From an uncultured Eubacteriales bacterium (GTDB lineage: Bacteria; Bacillota; Clostridia; Christensenellales; UBA1242): 64,000 nucleotides of DNA. This document shows, in pieces, positions 42,985 to 51,385 of this stretch. A program made the translations under genes and the position numbers. The DNA is taken from positions 1-64,000 of the forward strand of contig CAPERS010000003.1 in NCBI GenBank assembly GCA_948607205.1, in the 5' to 3' direction. The notes beneath the pieces were generated by a model. The model was given only the letters and a program-made list of their open reading frames with translations. It had not been told where the DNA came from and did not search any database. Every line of letters starts with the position of its first letter. Positions within the stretch are counted from its first letter, which is position 1.

Positions 42985-43131
42985 AAAAGTTGTTTTAATC
43001 TTAACAAATCTCAACTTTATCTTTTCTTTATTTTAAAAATCGTTTATTTTTGATTTAAATATAAAGAAGAATGAAAAAGTTTTGAATTTTCAAATTGAGT
43101 TTGGTTACTTATAAAAAATATAGGAGTTAGT

Positions 43132-44028
43132 ATGGGCATTTTTAAAAAGATTGGCAATGCACTTAAGAAAACAAGAGAATCCTTTGCAAGAAAGGTGGAT
43201 TCTCTTCTCAGTCATGGCGAACTTGATGATGATTTTTATGATGACCTCACAGATGTGCTTATTTCATGTGATATAGGCGTCAGAACAAGTATGGATTTGG
43301 TTGAAAGTCTTCGTGTTAGGGCAAGAAAGACCAAAATTCGAACTGCGGAAGATGTTCGAAATGAATTGAAAGTCATTCTTAAAGAGGAATTTGATAGCCT
43401 AACCAAAATTGATATCAAATATCCAGCAATTATAACAATAATTGGCGTTAATGGTGTTGGTAAAACCACAACAATTGGCAAACTTGCTTCATATTTTAAA
43501 TCTCAGAAAAAAGATGTGACCTTGGTCGCAGGTGACACCTTCCGTGCCGCTGCATCTTCTCAACTTAATGAATGGGCGGATAGAACCAAAACTCGAATCA
43601 TAAAACATAGTGAAGGTGCGGATGCTGGTGCGGTTGTTTTTGACGGAATTGCAAGTGCAAAAGCAAGAAACACTGATGTCCTTCTTGTTGACACAGCGGG
43701 CAGACTTCACACAAAAACTAATCTCATGGAAGAACTTAAAAAAATAGATAAAATAATTAACCGTGAATATCCAGAGGCAAATAAATATAATTTCATCGTT
43801 TTGGATGCAACAACAGGTCAAAATGCCTTATCTCAAATCAACGCTTTTAAAGATTTTGTCTCAATAGATGGAATTGTTCTCACTAAACTAGATGGAACTG
43901 CCAAAGGTGGCGTTGTTGTCGCAATTGAAAAGGATTATCAACTTCCAGTGGTGTTTGTCGGCACTGGTGAGGGTGTTGATGACATTGAACTTTTTGATAG
44001 TTCAGAGTTTATCGATAACTTATTCTAG
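43132..44028 (+). CDS. ftsY: Signal recognition particle receptor FtsY
   Basis: The membrane-associated GTPase that docks the SRP-ribosome complex at the translocon. It consists of the NG domain only (298 aa) with a short amphipathic lead (MGIFKKIGNALKKTRES) and no acidic A domain, as in many Firmicutes. G1 GVNGVGKTTTIGKLA, DTFRAAA, G3 DTAGRLHT and G4/G5 TKLDGTAKGG are intact. TAGGAG precedes the ATG. The usual partner ffh is not in the window. The stop codon is part of a CTAG-rich hairpin. Confidence 0.97.
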   Translation: MGIFKKIGNALKKTRESFARKVDSLLSHGELDDDFYDDLTDVLISCDIGVRTSMDLVESLRVRARKTKIRTAEDVRNELKVILKEEFDSLTKIDIKYPAIITIIGVNGVGKTTTIGKLASYFKSQKKDVTLVAGDTFRAAASSQLNEWADRTKTRIIKHSEGADAGAVVFDGIASAKARNTDVLLVDTAGRLHTKTNLMEELKKIDKIINREYPEANKYNFIVLDATTGQNALSQINAFKDFVSIDGIVLTKLDGTAKGGVVVAIEKDYQLPVVFVGTGEGVDDIELFDSSEFIDNLF

Positions 44029-44072
44029 TATGCAACGCATACTAGTTTGACTAGTTCTAAAATTCAACTAGT
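44025..44072. repeat. Paired CTAG-containing hairpins at the ftsY stop
   Basis: CTAGTATGC/GCATACTAG (44025-44033, 44037-44045, loop AAC) contains the ftsY stop TAG. ACTAGTT/AACTAGT (44050-44056, 44066-44072) follows. Four CTAG words lie in under 50 bases. Confidence 0.75.
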
Positions 44073-44106
44073 TTATTATTAAAATATAACTATTTCTATA
44101 AACATT

Positions 44107-44133
44107 AACAGTCTGCAAAGGCTGTTTTTTTAG
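44107..44133 (+). terminator. Terminator after ftsY
   Basis: AACAGTC/GGCTGTT (44107-44113, 44120-44126, one G-U) is followed by a run of seven T residues. Confidence 0.8.
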
Positions 44134-44245
44134 TTTTTGCTTAATTTTTATATGAAGTTTTCAATTGCGAAATGTATGGAAATTAAAACATCAAAAAAAA
44201 GGACAAGGTAAAAACAATATATTTTAAGTGGTCAAGCAAAATTCG

Positions 44246-44274
44246 ACATCTTTCAACATATATAAGCATAGGGA
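44246..44274 (+). promoter_or_regulatory. Possible sigma-E promoter of sigK
   Basis: ACATCTT (44246-44252) and GCATAGGGA (44266-44274), exactly 13 bp apart, match five of seven and eight of nine positions of the sigma-E consensus. SigK in Bacillus is made under sigma-E control. The gap between ftsY and sigK holds no gene. Confidence 0.4.
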
Positions 44275-44297
44275 TTTTTTCTCTGGGAGGTGCTTTA

Positions 44298-44999
44298 ATG
44301 ATATATGAAAGTTTGTCTGCGTTTGCGAGTAAACTTTGTTTTTTCACTTCATTTATAAACACAGCACAAGGATTTCCGCCACCACTAAGCAAGGAAGAGG
44401 AACTTGAATGGCTGAAGAAAAAAGATGCAGGTGACCTTGAGGCGCGAGATGTGCTTGTCAGTCGAAATCTCAGGCTTGTTTCGCACATTGTCAAAAACTA
44501 TTCCTATTCACTGGAAGCAGATGACCTCATTTCAGTCGGAACAATCGGGCTTATTAAAGCGGTTGACACCTTTAAACTTGATAAAAATGTTTCGCTTGCA
44601 ACTTATGCGGCACGTTGCATTAATAATGAGATTTTGATGCTTATTCGCGCAAACAAGAAATATAAGGGGCAGGTTTCGCTAAACAGCAGTTACACGCCAA
44701 AATCTGATAGTGATGAACTTGAACTTGAAGATATCATTCCTGCAGGTGAAGAATATGATGTTGAAAAACTTGTTGAAACTGAGTGCCTTGTCAATGATGT
44801 CGTTAAAATAATGAAAAAAGAACTTACGCCTATGGAATTTGAAATCTTGTGCTATTGCTTTGGACTTTGCGGATATGAAAAGAAAACACAACGAGAAATT
44901 GGTCAGATTTACAATCTTTCGCGCTCATATATCTCACGCATTGAAAGCAGGGCAATAAGCACAGTTAAAAAGCACTTTGATAGAAGCGAAATTGATTAA
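44298..44999 (+). CDS. sigK: RNA polymerase sigma-K factor, intact
   Basis: The late mother-cell sporulation sigma factor. The N-terminus MIYESLSAFASKLCFFTSFINTAQGFPPPLS matches the hydrophobic pro-sequence and the FPQPLS boundary of pro-sigma-K, so proteolytic activation by the SpoIVFB-like protease (25864) is expected. Region 2 has NLRLVSHIVKNY, DDLISVGTIGLIKAVDTF and LATYAARCINNEILM, and region 4 has KTQREIGQIYNLSRSYISRIESRA. The gene is uninterrupted (233 aa), unlike the skin-split sigK of Bacillus subtilis. GGGAGG precedes the ATG. Sigma-E is the close alternative, but the lead sequence favours sigma-K. Confidence 0.9.
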   Translation: MIYESLSAFASKLCFFTSFINTAQGFPPPLSKEEELEWLKKKDAGDLEARDVLVSRNLRLVSHIVKNYSYSLEADDLISVGTIGLIKAVDTFKLDKNVSLATYAARCINNEILMLIRANKKYKGQVSLNSSYTPKSDSDELELEDIIPAGEEYDVEKLVETECLVNDVVKIMKKELTPMEFEILCYCFGLCGYEKKTQREIGQIYNLSRSYISRIESRAISTVKKHFDRSEID

Positions 45000-45291
45000 T
45001 AAATTCAGTAAAAAATCAAGATGTAAAATACTTAATAATTGATAATTAAAAATAATATTAAATAAAAACTAAAACATGAATAATAAAATAATCAGGATTT
45101 TTCTTGATTTATTTTTTTTATTTATTAAAGAAAAATTAAATAAAAGAATTAATTAATATTTCCTGAAAAATAATGGTTAAACTTACTTAAAATAAAGTAA
45201 AAAATAATTAAAAATAAAAATAAAATTAATTGGAAATAAAAATATAGATAAAATAAATATAAAAAATATTTGAAAAATGTCGTAAAAAGTT
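45000..45291. other. Extremely AT-rich gene-free gap
   Basis: The stretch is nearly all A and T, with few G or C residues and only very short open frames. It contains the sigK terminator near 45090 and many AATAAAA-type words in irregular order. I see no regular repeat unit, but intrinsic DNA curvature is likely. Confidence 0.6.
45090..45120 (+). terminator. Terminator after sigK
   Basis: AATCAGGA/TCTTGATT (one G-U) around a TTTT loop at 45090-45109 is followed by a T-rich run. Confidence 0.65.
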
Positions 45292-45319
45292 TTGAAATTA
45301 ATTTAAAAATGTTTATACT
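45292..45319 (+). promoter_or_regulatory. Promoter of the DAC-like gene
   Basis: TTGAAA (45292-45297), 16 bp, TATACT (45314-45319). Confidence 0.65.
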
Positions 45320-45345
45320 AAAATAAAATAGGGAGTGAAATCGAA

Positions 45346-46713
45346 TTGGAAAAAACTTCTTTTAAGAAAGTTGTCGAAAAATTGATAATGCCTCTTTTCA
45401 CCGGTTCATATATTGGTGGAGAGGAAATTTCTTCATCTCGTGACAGCGAAGTTGCTTATGGCAAACAAAATTCTCTTTTAATAAAACCAAACAAATTGGC
45501 TGATTATCGTCTTGTTCTTAAACGCGGTCAACCATTCAAGATGCTTGAACTTAATTTGTTAAAATCAATTATCAGTGAAATCAACACAATCTCAGAACTG
45601 GGAATTGAAGATGAAAACTATATCCGTTCACTTCAAGACCAAGCAATTGAAAAAGCAATCTGTTTAAGCCTCTCTGACTCAGACACTGCTGTGACAATGC
45701 AGGGGATTATCACCGAACTGAGTAAGTGGGCTTCAAGAACGTATGAAGGAAAAAAAGTTGAACTTGGCATAATTTTGAATCAGTCTGTTGATAATGGTGA
45801 ACTTGCTGACAATAGCCAATTTTCAAAGATAATGAATAAAGACTTTTTCGCTTTGCTTTCAGACGGCAAGGATTCCTTTATCGAATTCGACAAAAAAGGG
45901 AATCTTATTGGATACGTTCAGGCAGGGAAAGCACGTCAAATTCAAACAATCACGCCTTATGTGTTCGAAAATATTGCAAGATATTGCTCAGAAAAGAAAA
46001 TTGGAATTGTTCTCACAGAAAATGGCGATATACTTATTTTCAGAAACCGCTCACTTATGTTTTCCAAAAGATTGGGCGTTTGGAATGTTTATTCTCACGA
46101 AGAAGTCATTCAATTGCTCGCAAACAGAGGCAGTTATTCTCTGAAAGATATTCGTCGTTCAATTTATTATACAGCGCTTGATGTTTCTTATGGCTACAGT
46201 GGTGGATGTTTGATTTATCTCAATAAGGACACTGTTGAATCGGCATTATCTCACATTAATGCACACGACATTTTGGATGAAAGTTATTATGAAATAAAGA
46301 AAAAGCAAGAGATTGCCAATGCGAGCAAATTATATAATCTTCATTCTCTTTCGCAGGTGGAAGAAATGTTCAGCGTGAGTTATTCTCAATTTTTGGTTGA
46401 CCAAAAGTGCTATAAGGCTCAATGTTTGAAAAAAATCATTGATGGCAAAAAGTTCCATGAACTTTCAAGAAAACTCAGACAAGAACTTGTTGCAATGGAC
46501 GGCGCAACTGTCGTTGACCTTGACGGAACAATTATCGCAGTTGGCGCAATCCTCAAAATCGAAGCGGGCAGTGAAGGTGGTGGAAGACTTGCTGCTGCGA
46601 CAACTCTTGCCAAATATGGCATTGCAATCAAAATTTCTCAAGACGGAATTTTGAAAGCCTTCTATTATGACAAAAAAGCTGGCAAACTTAAATCTTTGTT
46701 CACTGTTGGTTAA
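45346..46713 (+). CDS. Diadenylate-cyclase-like (DAC fold) protein
   Basis: A 455-aa soluble protein whose C-terminal 75 residues look like the nucleotide-binding core of a DisA/CdaA-type DAC domain. MDGATVVDLDGTIIAVGAILK supplies the DGA motif (Asp at 385). It is followed by GGGRLAAATTLAKYGIAI where active cyclases have RHRAA. The histidine and first arginine of that motif are missing, so c-di-AMP synthesis is doubtful and nucleotide sensing more likely. Sensor-type DAC relatives with such changes have been described. The N-terminal 370 residues are unrecognised, with an internal segment SFIEFDKKGNLIGYV that may be a second degenerate copy. Start is TTG, supported by AGGGAG eight bases upstream. 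Confidence 0.72.
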   Translation: MEKTSFKKVVEKLIMPLFTGSYIGGEEISSSRDSEVAYGKQNSLLIKPNKLADYRLVLKRGQPFKMLELNLLKSIISEINTISELGIEDENYIRSLQDQAIEKAICLSLSDSDTAVTMQGIITELSKWASRTYEGKKVELGIILNQSVDNGELADNSQFSKIMNKDFFALLSDGKDSFIEFDKKGNLIGYVQAGKARQIQTITPYVFENIARYCSEKKIGIVLTENGDILIFRNRSLMFSKRLGVWNVYSHEEVIQLLANRGSYSLKDIRRSIYYTALDVSYGYSGGCLIYLNKDTVESALSHINAHDILDESYYEIKKKQEIANASKLYNLHSLSQVEEMFSVSYSQFLVDQKCYKAQCLKKIIDGKKFHELSRKLRQELVAMDGATVVDLDGTIIAVGAILKIEAGSEGGGRLAAATTLAKYGIAIKISQDGILKAFYYDKKAGKLKSLFTVG

Positions 46714-46756
46714 AAGGTTTGCTAAAAGACCGAACTTATCTATATTTGTATTTTTC

Positions 46757-46787
46757 AAAAAAGTCAGAAATTATTCTGGCTTTTTTT
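46757..46787 (+). terminator. Terminator after the DAC-like gene
   Basis: AAAAAAGTCAGA/TCTGGCTTTTTT with one G-U pair (46757-46768, 46775-46786), ending in seven T residues. Confidence 0.82.
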
Positions 46788-46905
46788 ATGTCTAATAATG
46801 AATATAAGCAAAATGCAAATTAGTTTGGACGAACGATAACGTGATTGTTTTTAATAATATATTAATTTCAATTAATATCAAATTTTATCAAAGTCTATGT
46901 TTGGC

Positions 46906-46934
46906 TTGACAAATTTTTGCTGTTATGATATAAT
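46906..46934 (+). promoter_or_regulatory. Perfect-consensus promoter of rnpB
   Basis: TTGACA (46906-46911), 17 bp, TATAAT (46929-46934): 12 of 12 positions match, as expected for a highly expressed stable RNA. Confidence 0.9.
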
Positions 46935-46940
46935 ATAATC

Positions 46941-47270
46941 GTTAGTTAAGCAGGCAGTCGCATCGATTTCGATGAGGAAAGTCCGAGCTTCAAGAGAACT
47001 GGGTGCTGGTTAACGGCCAGTGGAGGCGACTCTAAGAATAGTGCAACAGAAATAAACCGCCATAGATTATGGTAAGGATGGAAAGGTGGTGTAAGAGACC
47101 ACCGGTCGACTGGGGACAGTTGATGCTCTGTAAACTCCACCTGAAGCAAGGTCGACAATGCAATGGGCTTGTTCTCTCCCGCATTTAAGAACCGCTTGAA
47201 CCTATTGGCAACGATAGGTCTAGATAGATGACTGTCAAATACAGAACTCGGCTTACAACTTAACTAATCT
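46941..47270 (+). ncRNA. rnpB: RNase P RNA
   Basis: The catalytic RNA that removes the 5' leader of pre-tRNAs. The 5' end GTTAGTTAAG pairs with CTTAACTAAT at 47259-47268 to make helix P1. The universally conserved GAGGAAAGTCCGAGC (from 46972) and its P4 partner ACAGAACTCGGCTTA (from 47241) are both present. So are the internal GGGTGCTGGTTAACGGCCAG and AGAGACCACCGG blocks. Ends are set by the promoter (start near 46941) and P1. I did not decide between the A and B structural types. A hairpin terminator follows. Confidence 0.95.
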
Positions 47271-47280
47271 TCGTATATTT

Positions 47281-47310
47281 AAAGTGCTTAAAATCCAAGC
47301 ACTTTTTTTG
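47281..47310 (+). terminator. Terminator after rnpB
   Basis: AAAGTGCTT/AAGCACTTT (47281-47289, 47297-47305) with a seven-base loop is followed by T residues. The arms resemble the palindrome family. Confidence 0.85.
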
Positions 47311-47366
47311 TGTCATAAAAAATATATAAGTGAATAATATCTGTTTGTTTTGGCAATAAAGAAAGC

Positions 47367-48593
47367 ATGACAAAGAAAGAATATATTGAAAAAATTGCAA
47401 ATCTTATAATAAATCGTGTGCGCTTTCATGCACCAATTGTGACCGATGATGAAATTGATTTTGCTCTTTTGGAAGTGGTTGGAATTGACCCAACTTTGCC
47501 TATTTTTAAGTTTGATAAGGAACTTGATAAGGTCTTTTTTAGCGCTTTCAAACTGGCAAAAGAGAGCGTTCAGTTCAATTTGATTTTGACAAAAGCGCCT
47601 ATTTTAAATGAAAATAAAGTTCTTCAAATGGAGAACACTTTTATCATTTTTGAAGAAGAAATGGGTTCGAGTTTGCTTGCAAATATAGAGTCTTTGAACA
47701 TCAATTATCGCTCGCACACCAAGTTTTCAAATGAGATTAATGAAGATTATATTGCCCTTAATGGTCAAAAGATTGAACTTAATTATCTTCCATATTACCT
47801 TCACAAAAAGGGGAATAATGACAGTGTTTTATATGAAATAAGCGAGTTCATTTTGAATGGGAAAAACTTCCTTTTGTCTTTCACCAATCCATATAAACAA
47901 AACAGAAAACTTGAGTTTGAAATCAATGTGATGCTTCCAAGAGGGTATTATATTTTCAAAAATGACGGCGAAAGTGTTGAGATTGAAAACCTTTGCAACA
48001 AAGATAAAGCCTATTTCAATTATAACCTTAAAGGTGCAAAATTCAATTTTTCATGCGTGAGCGGACTTGAAAGTTCAACCTATGCTTGTGTCAATTTGAA
48101 AATGACTGTTGAACTTCGTCCACTGGAAATTAAAAAGTTTTATTTCAATTATGGCGAGAACAAATATGTCTTTGACAGCCCACGCGATGCACTTGCATTT
48201 TTCAAAATTTCTCAAAATAAAATGAATGAAATTTTTGATTTACAGGTGCAAACAAAAGATAAAAAATTTGACGACCTTTTCAATCGCTACATTCCCCAAA
48301 ATATCTGGCTTTCATGGCTAAAAAATGGTGTAGATGAGGAAAGTGAAAATTTTTATCTCAAATCACGTGAAAATTTGGTCAAAAATATCGACGGCGCAGT
48401 GCAGATAAATGAGCATTTTGAAGGGCTTAAAGAAGTGCGTTTCTTCCGTAATTTAGGGTGGAAGAGGGTTTTTATCGTGCCAAGTGAAAACAGGTATTTG
48501 TTTGCCAACAAAGTTAAGTATTTTAACTTCACACTTTTGACAAAAGAAATTTTTTCAAAAAATAAGGAAATTTATTTGTCTTTTGGTGCTTAG
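47367..48593 (+). CDS. Hypothetical protein resembling the N-terminal part of GH94 phosphorylases
   Basis: A 408-aa soluble protein of uncertain family. Most of it appears to be beta strands (residues 75-270). The segment KFDDLFNRYIPQNIWLSWLKNG (about 308-329) resembles the linker that joins the beta-sandwich to the catalytic barrel in GH94 disaccharide phosphorylases and related cyclic glucan enzymes. The catalytic alpha/alpha barrel itself is absent. If the resemblance is real, this is a catalytically empty sugar-recognition remnant. No signal peptide and no convincing Shine-Dalgarno sequence are seen. Its 3' end carries the promoter of rarA, so it is probably expressed independently of rnpB. 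Confidence 0.6.
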   Translation: MTKKEYIEKIANLIINRVRFHAPIVTDDEIDFALLEVVGIDPTLPIFKFDKELDKVFFSAFKLAKESVQFNLILTKAPILNENKVLQMENTFIIFEEEMGSSLLANIESLNINYRSHTKFSNEINEDYIALNGQKIELNYLPYYLHKKGNNDSVLYEISEFILNGKNFLLSFTNPYKQNRKLEFEINVMLPRGYYIFKNDGESVEIENLCNKDKAYFNYNLKGAKFNFSCVSGLESSTYACVNLKMTVELRPLEIKKFYFNYGENKYVFDSPRDALAFFKISQNKMNEIFDLQVQTKDKKFDDLFNRYIPQNIWLSWLKNGVDEESENFYLKSRENLVKNIDGAVQINEHFEGLKEVRFFRNLGWKRVFIVPSENRYLFANKVKYFNFTLLTKEIFSKNKEIYLSFGA

Positions 48594-48605
48594 TCGTGCT
48601 ATACT
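48576..48605 (+). promoter_or_regulatory. Promoter of rarA, very short leader
   Basis: TTGTCT (48576-48581), 18 bp, TATACT (48600-48605). The ATG at 48615 follows after nine bases, leaving a leader of about three bases. Confidence 0.55.
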
Positions 48606-48614
48606 CACTGTGAA

Positions 48615-49880
48615 ATGGAAAACATTAAGCGTATACCACTGGCTGAAAGAATGCGTCCAAAGGCTTTTGATGAGTTTGTTGGACAGGAGCATATCGTTGG
48701 AAAAAATTCGTTGCTTGTTCGTGCTATCAAGTTTGGAACACTTGGCAGTTGCATTTTTTATGGCCCACCGGGAACTGGCAAAACAACTCTGGCAAACATC
48801 ATCGCAAACTCTATGAACGCAAACTTTGTCAGACTCAATGCTGTCACGAGCGGTGTTGCCGATGCCAAAAAGATTATCGATAAAGCGCGTGCCGACAAAG
48901 ATATGTTCGGCACAGACACATTTCTTATGCTTGACGAATGCCATCGCTGGAACAAAGCGCAGTCAGATTGTGTTTTGCAGGCGATTGAAGAAGGCTCAAT
49001 CTTCTTTATCGGTTCAACAACAGAGAATCCTTATACTTCAATGACAAGGGCAATAGTTTCAAGATGCCGAATTTTTGAATTTAAGCCTCTTGCATCAAAA
49101 GATATCGTGAAATCTCTTAAACGCGCTCTTGCAAGTGAAGAAGGACTGGGGAATATGCCAGTTGAAATAACCGACGATGCACTTGATTATTTCGCATTCG
49201 CATCAGGCGGTGATAACAGAAGCGCACTCAACGCACTCGAACTTGCCGTGATGACCTCAAAACTTGGCAAGGATAAGAAAATACATATAACAAGAGAGGA
49301 CGCAGAACAGTCCATTGACAAAAAAGCCCTTTCGCTTGATGAAGATATGTATTATGACATGCTTTCTGCTTTTTGCAAAAGTTTGCGTGGCTGTGATGTG
49401 GAAGCAGCGCTTTATTACAGCATGCGTCTTATAAAAGCAGGCTGTGACCCAATGATTATCGCAAGACGCCTCGTAGCACATTCCTCTGAGGATGTGGGAA
49501 TGGCTGACAGCAATGCTCTTCTTCTTTCGACAAGCGCGATGTATGCTCTCGAAAAAATGGGTCAACCTGAAGGACTTATTCCGCTCAGTCATGCAATAAT
49601 CTATGTTTGCGAGGCAGAGAAATCAAATTCTGTGGTGACCGCAATGCATTTGGCGCAGTCTGACGCAGAGAACGCTATTGATAATCATGTGCCAAATCAT
49701 CTCAAAAATCATCCAAGCACAAATGGAGATGGGCATGGAAAATATAAATATCCACACGATTATGGCGGATATGTGAAGCAACAATATATGCCAGACTCGC
49801 TCAAAGACCGCGTTTATTACACGCCAAGCCAGAACGGCAGAGAAAAAAATATTGTTCGAAAAAAGTTTAACAAAAACTGA
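48615..49880 (+). CDS. rarA: Replication-associated recombination ATPase RarA (MgsA)
   Basis: An AAA+ ATPase related to clamp loaders that acts at stalled replication forks. PLAERMRPKAFDEFVGQEHIVG is the usual start. Walker A GPPGTGKTT (about residues 51-59), Walker B FLMLDECHRWNKAQSD and the sensor GSTTENP are present, followed by the MgsA C-terminal domain with DPMIIARRLVAHSSEDVG. Walker B commonly reads DEIHRFNK; here Cys and Trp replace Ile and Phe. The length of 421 aa is normal. There is no Shine-Dalgarno sequence and the -10 box is nine bases from the ATG. Confidence 0.95.
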   Translation: MENIKRIPLAERMRPKAFDEFVGQEHIVGKNSLLVRAIKFGTLGSCIFYGPPGTGKTTLANIIANSMNANFVRLNAVTSGVADAKKIIDKARADKDMFGTDTFLMLDECHRWNKAQSDCVLQAIEEGSIFFIGSTTENPYTSMTRAIVSRCRIFEFKPLASKDIVKSLKRALASEEGLGNMPVEITDDALDYFAFASGGDNRSALNALELAVMTSKLGKDKKIHITREDAEQSIDKKALSLDEDMYYDMLSAFCKSLRGCDVEAALYYSMRLIKAGCDPMIIARRLVAHSSEDVGMADSNALLLSTSAMYALEKMGQPEGLIPLSHAIIYVCEAEKSNSVVTAMHLAQSDAENAIDNHVPNHLKNHPSTNGDGHGKYKYPHDYGGYVKQQYMPDSLKDRVYYTPSQNGREKNIVRKKFNKN

Positions 49881-49924
49881 ATTTAAATTTAAAATTATTT
49901 AAAGTATTAAGGAGAAAAACAAAA

Positions 49925-50959
49925 ATGTTTGGATTTCGAAGTGACGGAAAAAAAGTTAAAGGAATGAATATAATTGATAAGGCTGGTCCATTTTTTATGC
50001 CTCAAAGAATTGACGCTGTCAATTATACAACAGTTAAGGTGAAATGCAACAGCATTGATGAATTTATTGCAAAAGAGCGCAGACTTGGCAATTCCTATTC
50101 CTATATGCATATCATTATTGCAATGCTTGTTCGTGTGCTTTACACAAGACCAAAGCTTAATCGCTTTATTATGCGAGGAACTACATATCAACGTAATACA
50201 ATCAGTATTTCTTTGGATATCAAGAAAAAACTTGAAGATGAAGGTGAGTCTGTGACACTTAAATTCTATTTCACGGGCAGAGAGTCAATCGCAGAAGTTA
50301 AAAAAATTGTAGACGAAGAAATCGCAAAAAATCTGCAAGTGGGTGAGGTTCACCAGACAACCAAAGTTGCCAGCAAGTTTTGCGCTCTTCCTGACTTTCT
50401 TTTCCGTTGGGCAATGGGAATTGTCAACTTTCTTGATAAGCGTGGAATGCTTCCAAAATCTATCATTAAAGCAAGCCCATTCCACACAAGTTGCTTTTTG
50501 ACAAACCTCAAATCTATCAAACTCAATTATGTTTATCACCACTTATATAACTTTGGAACAACAACAATCTTTGTTGCCATGGGTAAAGAGCAGATTGAGC
50601 CTTGGGTTGAAAATAATAAAGAACTCACTCTTGCAAAAGTTCTTTCACTGGGCATGAGTCTTGATGAGCGCGTTGCTGATGGTCTTTATATGGGCAAAAG
50701 TCTTAAACTATGTAAAGATATTTTGTCAAACCTTGATATCTTGAATGACAGTTTACCAGACGATGGAACAATTCCTAAGAAGTTTTTGAAGAAAAAGCCT
50801 AAGAAAGTTTCAAAGGTGAAGAAAGTTAAAAAGGTTAAGAAAACAAAAGCCGAAAAAGCAGAAAAGGTTAAAAAAGAAAAGAAACCAAAGAAGATTAAAC
50901 CTTTAAAAAACAAAGAGAAACACGCAAAAAAAGCGAAAAAAAGTGAAAAAAATCTTTAA
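49925..50959 (+). CDS. Stand-alone E2/CAT-fold acyltransferase-like protein
   Basis: A 344-aa protein with the fold of the catalytic domain of 2-oxoacid dehydrogenase E2 / chloramphenicol acetyltransferase. FHTSCFLTNLKSIKLNYVYHHLYNFGTTTIFVAMG and LSLGMSLDERVADGLYMGKSL match the trimer-core strands and the catalytic DHRxxDG motif. The catalytic histidine is replaced by glutamate (DERVADG), and there is no lipoyl or E1/E3-binding domain, so normal transferase chemistry is unlikely. The last 60 residues are a lysine-rich tail of KVKK-type repeats, suggesting nucleic acid or membrane surface binding. AAGGAG precedes the ATG. No dehydrogenase genes are nearby. Confidence 0.72.
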   Translation: MFGFRSDGKKVKGMNIIDKAGPFFMPQRIDAVNYTTVKVKCNSIDEFIAKERRLGNSYSYMHIIIAMLVRVLYTRPKLNRFIMRGTTYQRNTISISLDIKKKLEDEGESVTLKFYFTGRESIAEVKKIVDEEIAKNLQVGEVHQTTKVASKFCALPDFLFRWAMGIVNFLDKRGMLPKSIIKASPFHTSCFLTNLKSIKLNYVYHHLYNFGTTTIFVAMGKEQIEPWVENNKELTLAKVLSLGMSLDERVADGLYMGKSLKLCKDILSNLDILNDSLPDDGTIPKKFLKKKPKKVSKVKKVKKVKKTKAEKAEKVKKEKKPKKIKPLKNKEKHAKKAKKSEKNL

Positions 50960-50980
50960 TACACTTTGATTTTGGCAAAA

Positions 50981-51012
50981 AATATGGTATCTTAAACTTA
51001 GGATACCATATT
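50981..51012. promoter_or_regulatory. Perfect 11-bp inverted repeat before a small membrane protein gene
   Basis: AATATGGTATC (50981-50991) and GATACCATATT (51002-51012) enclose a 10-base loop. The right arm ends about six bases before the ribosome binding site. No proper T run follows, so it may be an operator or leader hairpin rather than a terminator, though termination of the upstream gene is the other option. Confidence 0.55.
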
Positions 51013-51029
51013 ATTTGTTGGAGGAAAAA

Positions 51030-51317
51030 ATGAAAACTATTTTATATTTTGTTCTTTCTATCGTTTCAATTGTTTATATTATTTGTCTTGCATATTTGAA
51101 CATTGACCCTGAGGTTGGCGGAACAATAGGAACAATTCTTGGCTATGTTGCAAAATATGGTGGACTTGTGATTATCTTGGCTTTTGCAGGAATCAATTTC
51201 TTTGGAAATCCTCTCAAAATTGCATTTTTTGTTCTTCTTGTGATTGCAGTCATTCTCTACATTCTCACTGTCGCAATTCCGGGACCAATTCAATCTCTTT
51301 TTGGGCTTTTAAAATGA
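51030..51317 (+). CDS. Small hydrophobic membrane protein, 95 aa
   Basis: Three hydrophobic segments (about residues 2-20, 36-56 and 64-85) separated by short loops; the first contains a single cysteine. I do not recognise the family. The ATG at 51030 is set by GGAGG at 51019-51023; an in-frame TTG at 51015 overlaps that site and is rejected. It is preceded by a perfect inverted repeat and followed 69 bases on by polA. There is no charged or catalytic motif. A membrane role is all that can be inferred. Confidence 0.78.
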   Translation: MKTILYFVLSIVSIVYIICLAYLNIDPEVGGTIGTILGYVAKYGGLVIILAFAGINFFGNPLKIAFFVLLVIAVILYILTVAIPGPIQSLFGLLK

Positions 51318-51385
51318 TTGAAATTTTTGCCTTGAAAATGGGAAAAATATTTTGACTTATATAACAAATTGGGCAAGGAGTGGTT

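Noticed and set aside
42986..43018. AAAGTTG/CAACTTT after smc as a terminator
   Set aside because: Seven pairs with a 19-base loop and no clean T run; too weak to call.
44298..44999. sigK interrupted by a skin-like element
   Set aside because: Regions 2 and 4 are continuous in one frame and no recombinase gene is present.
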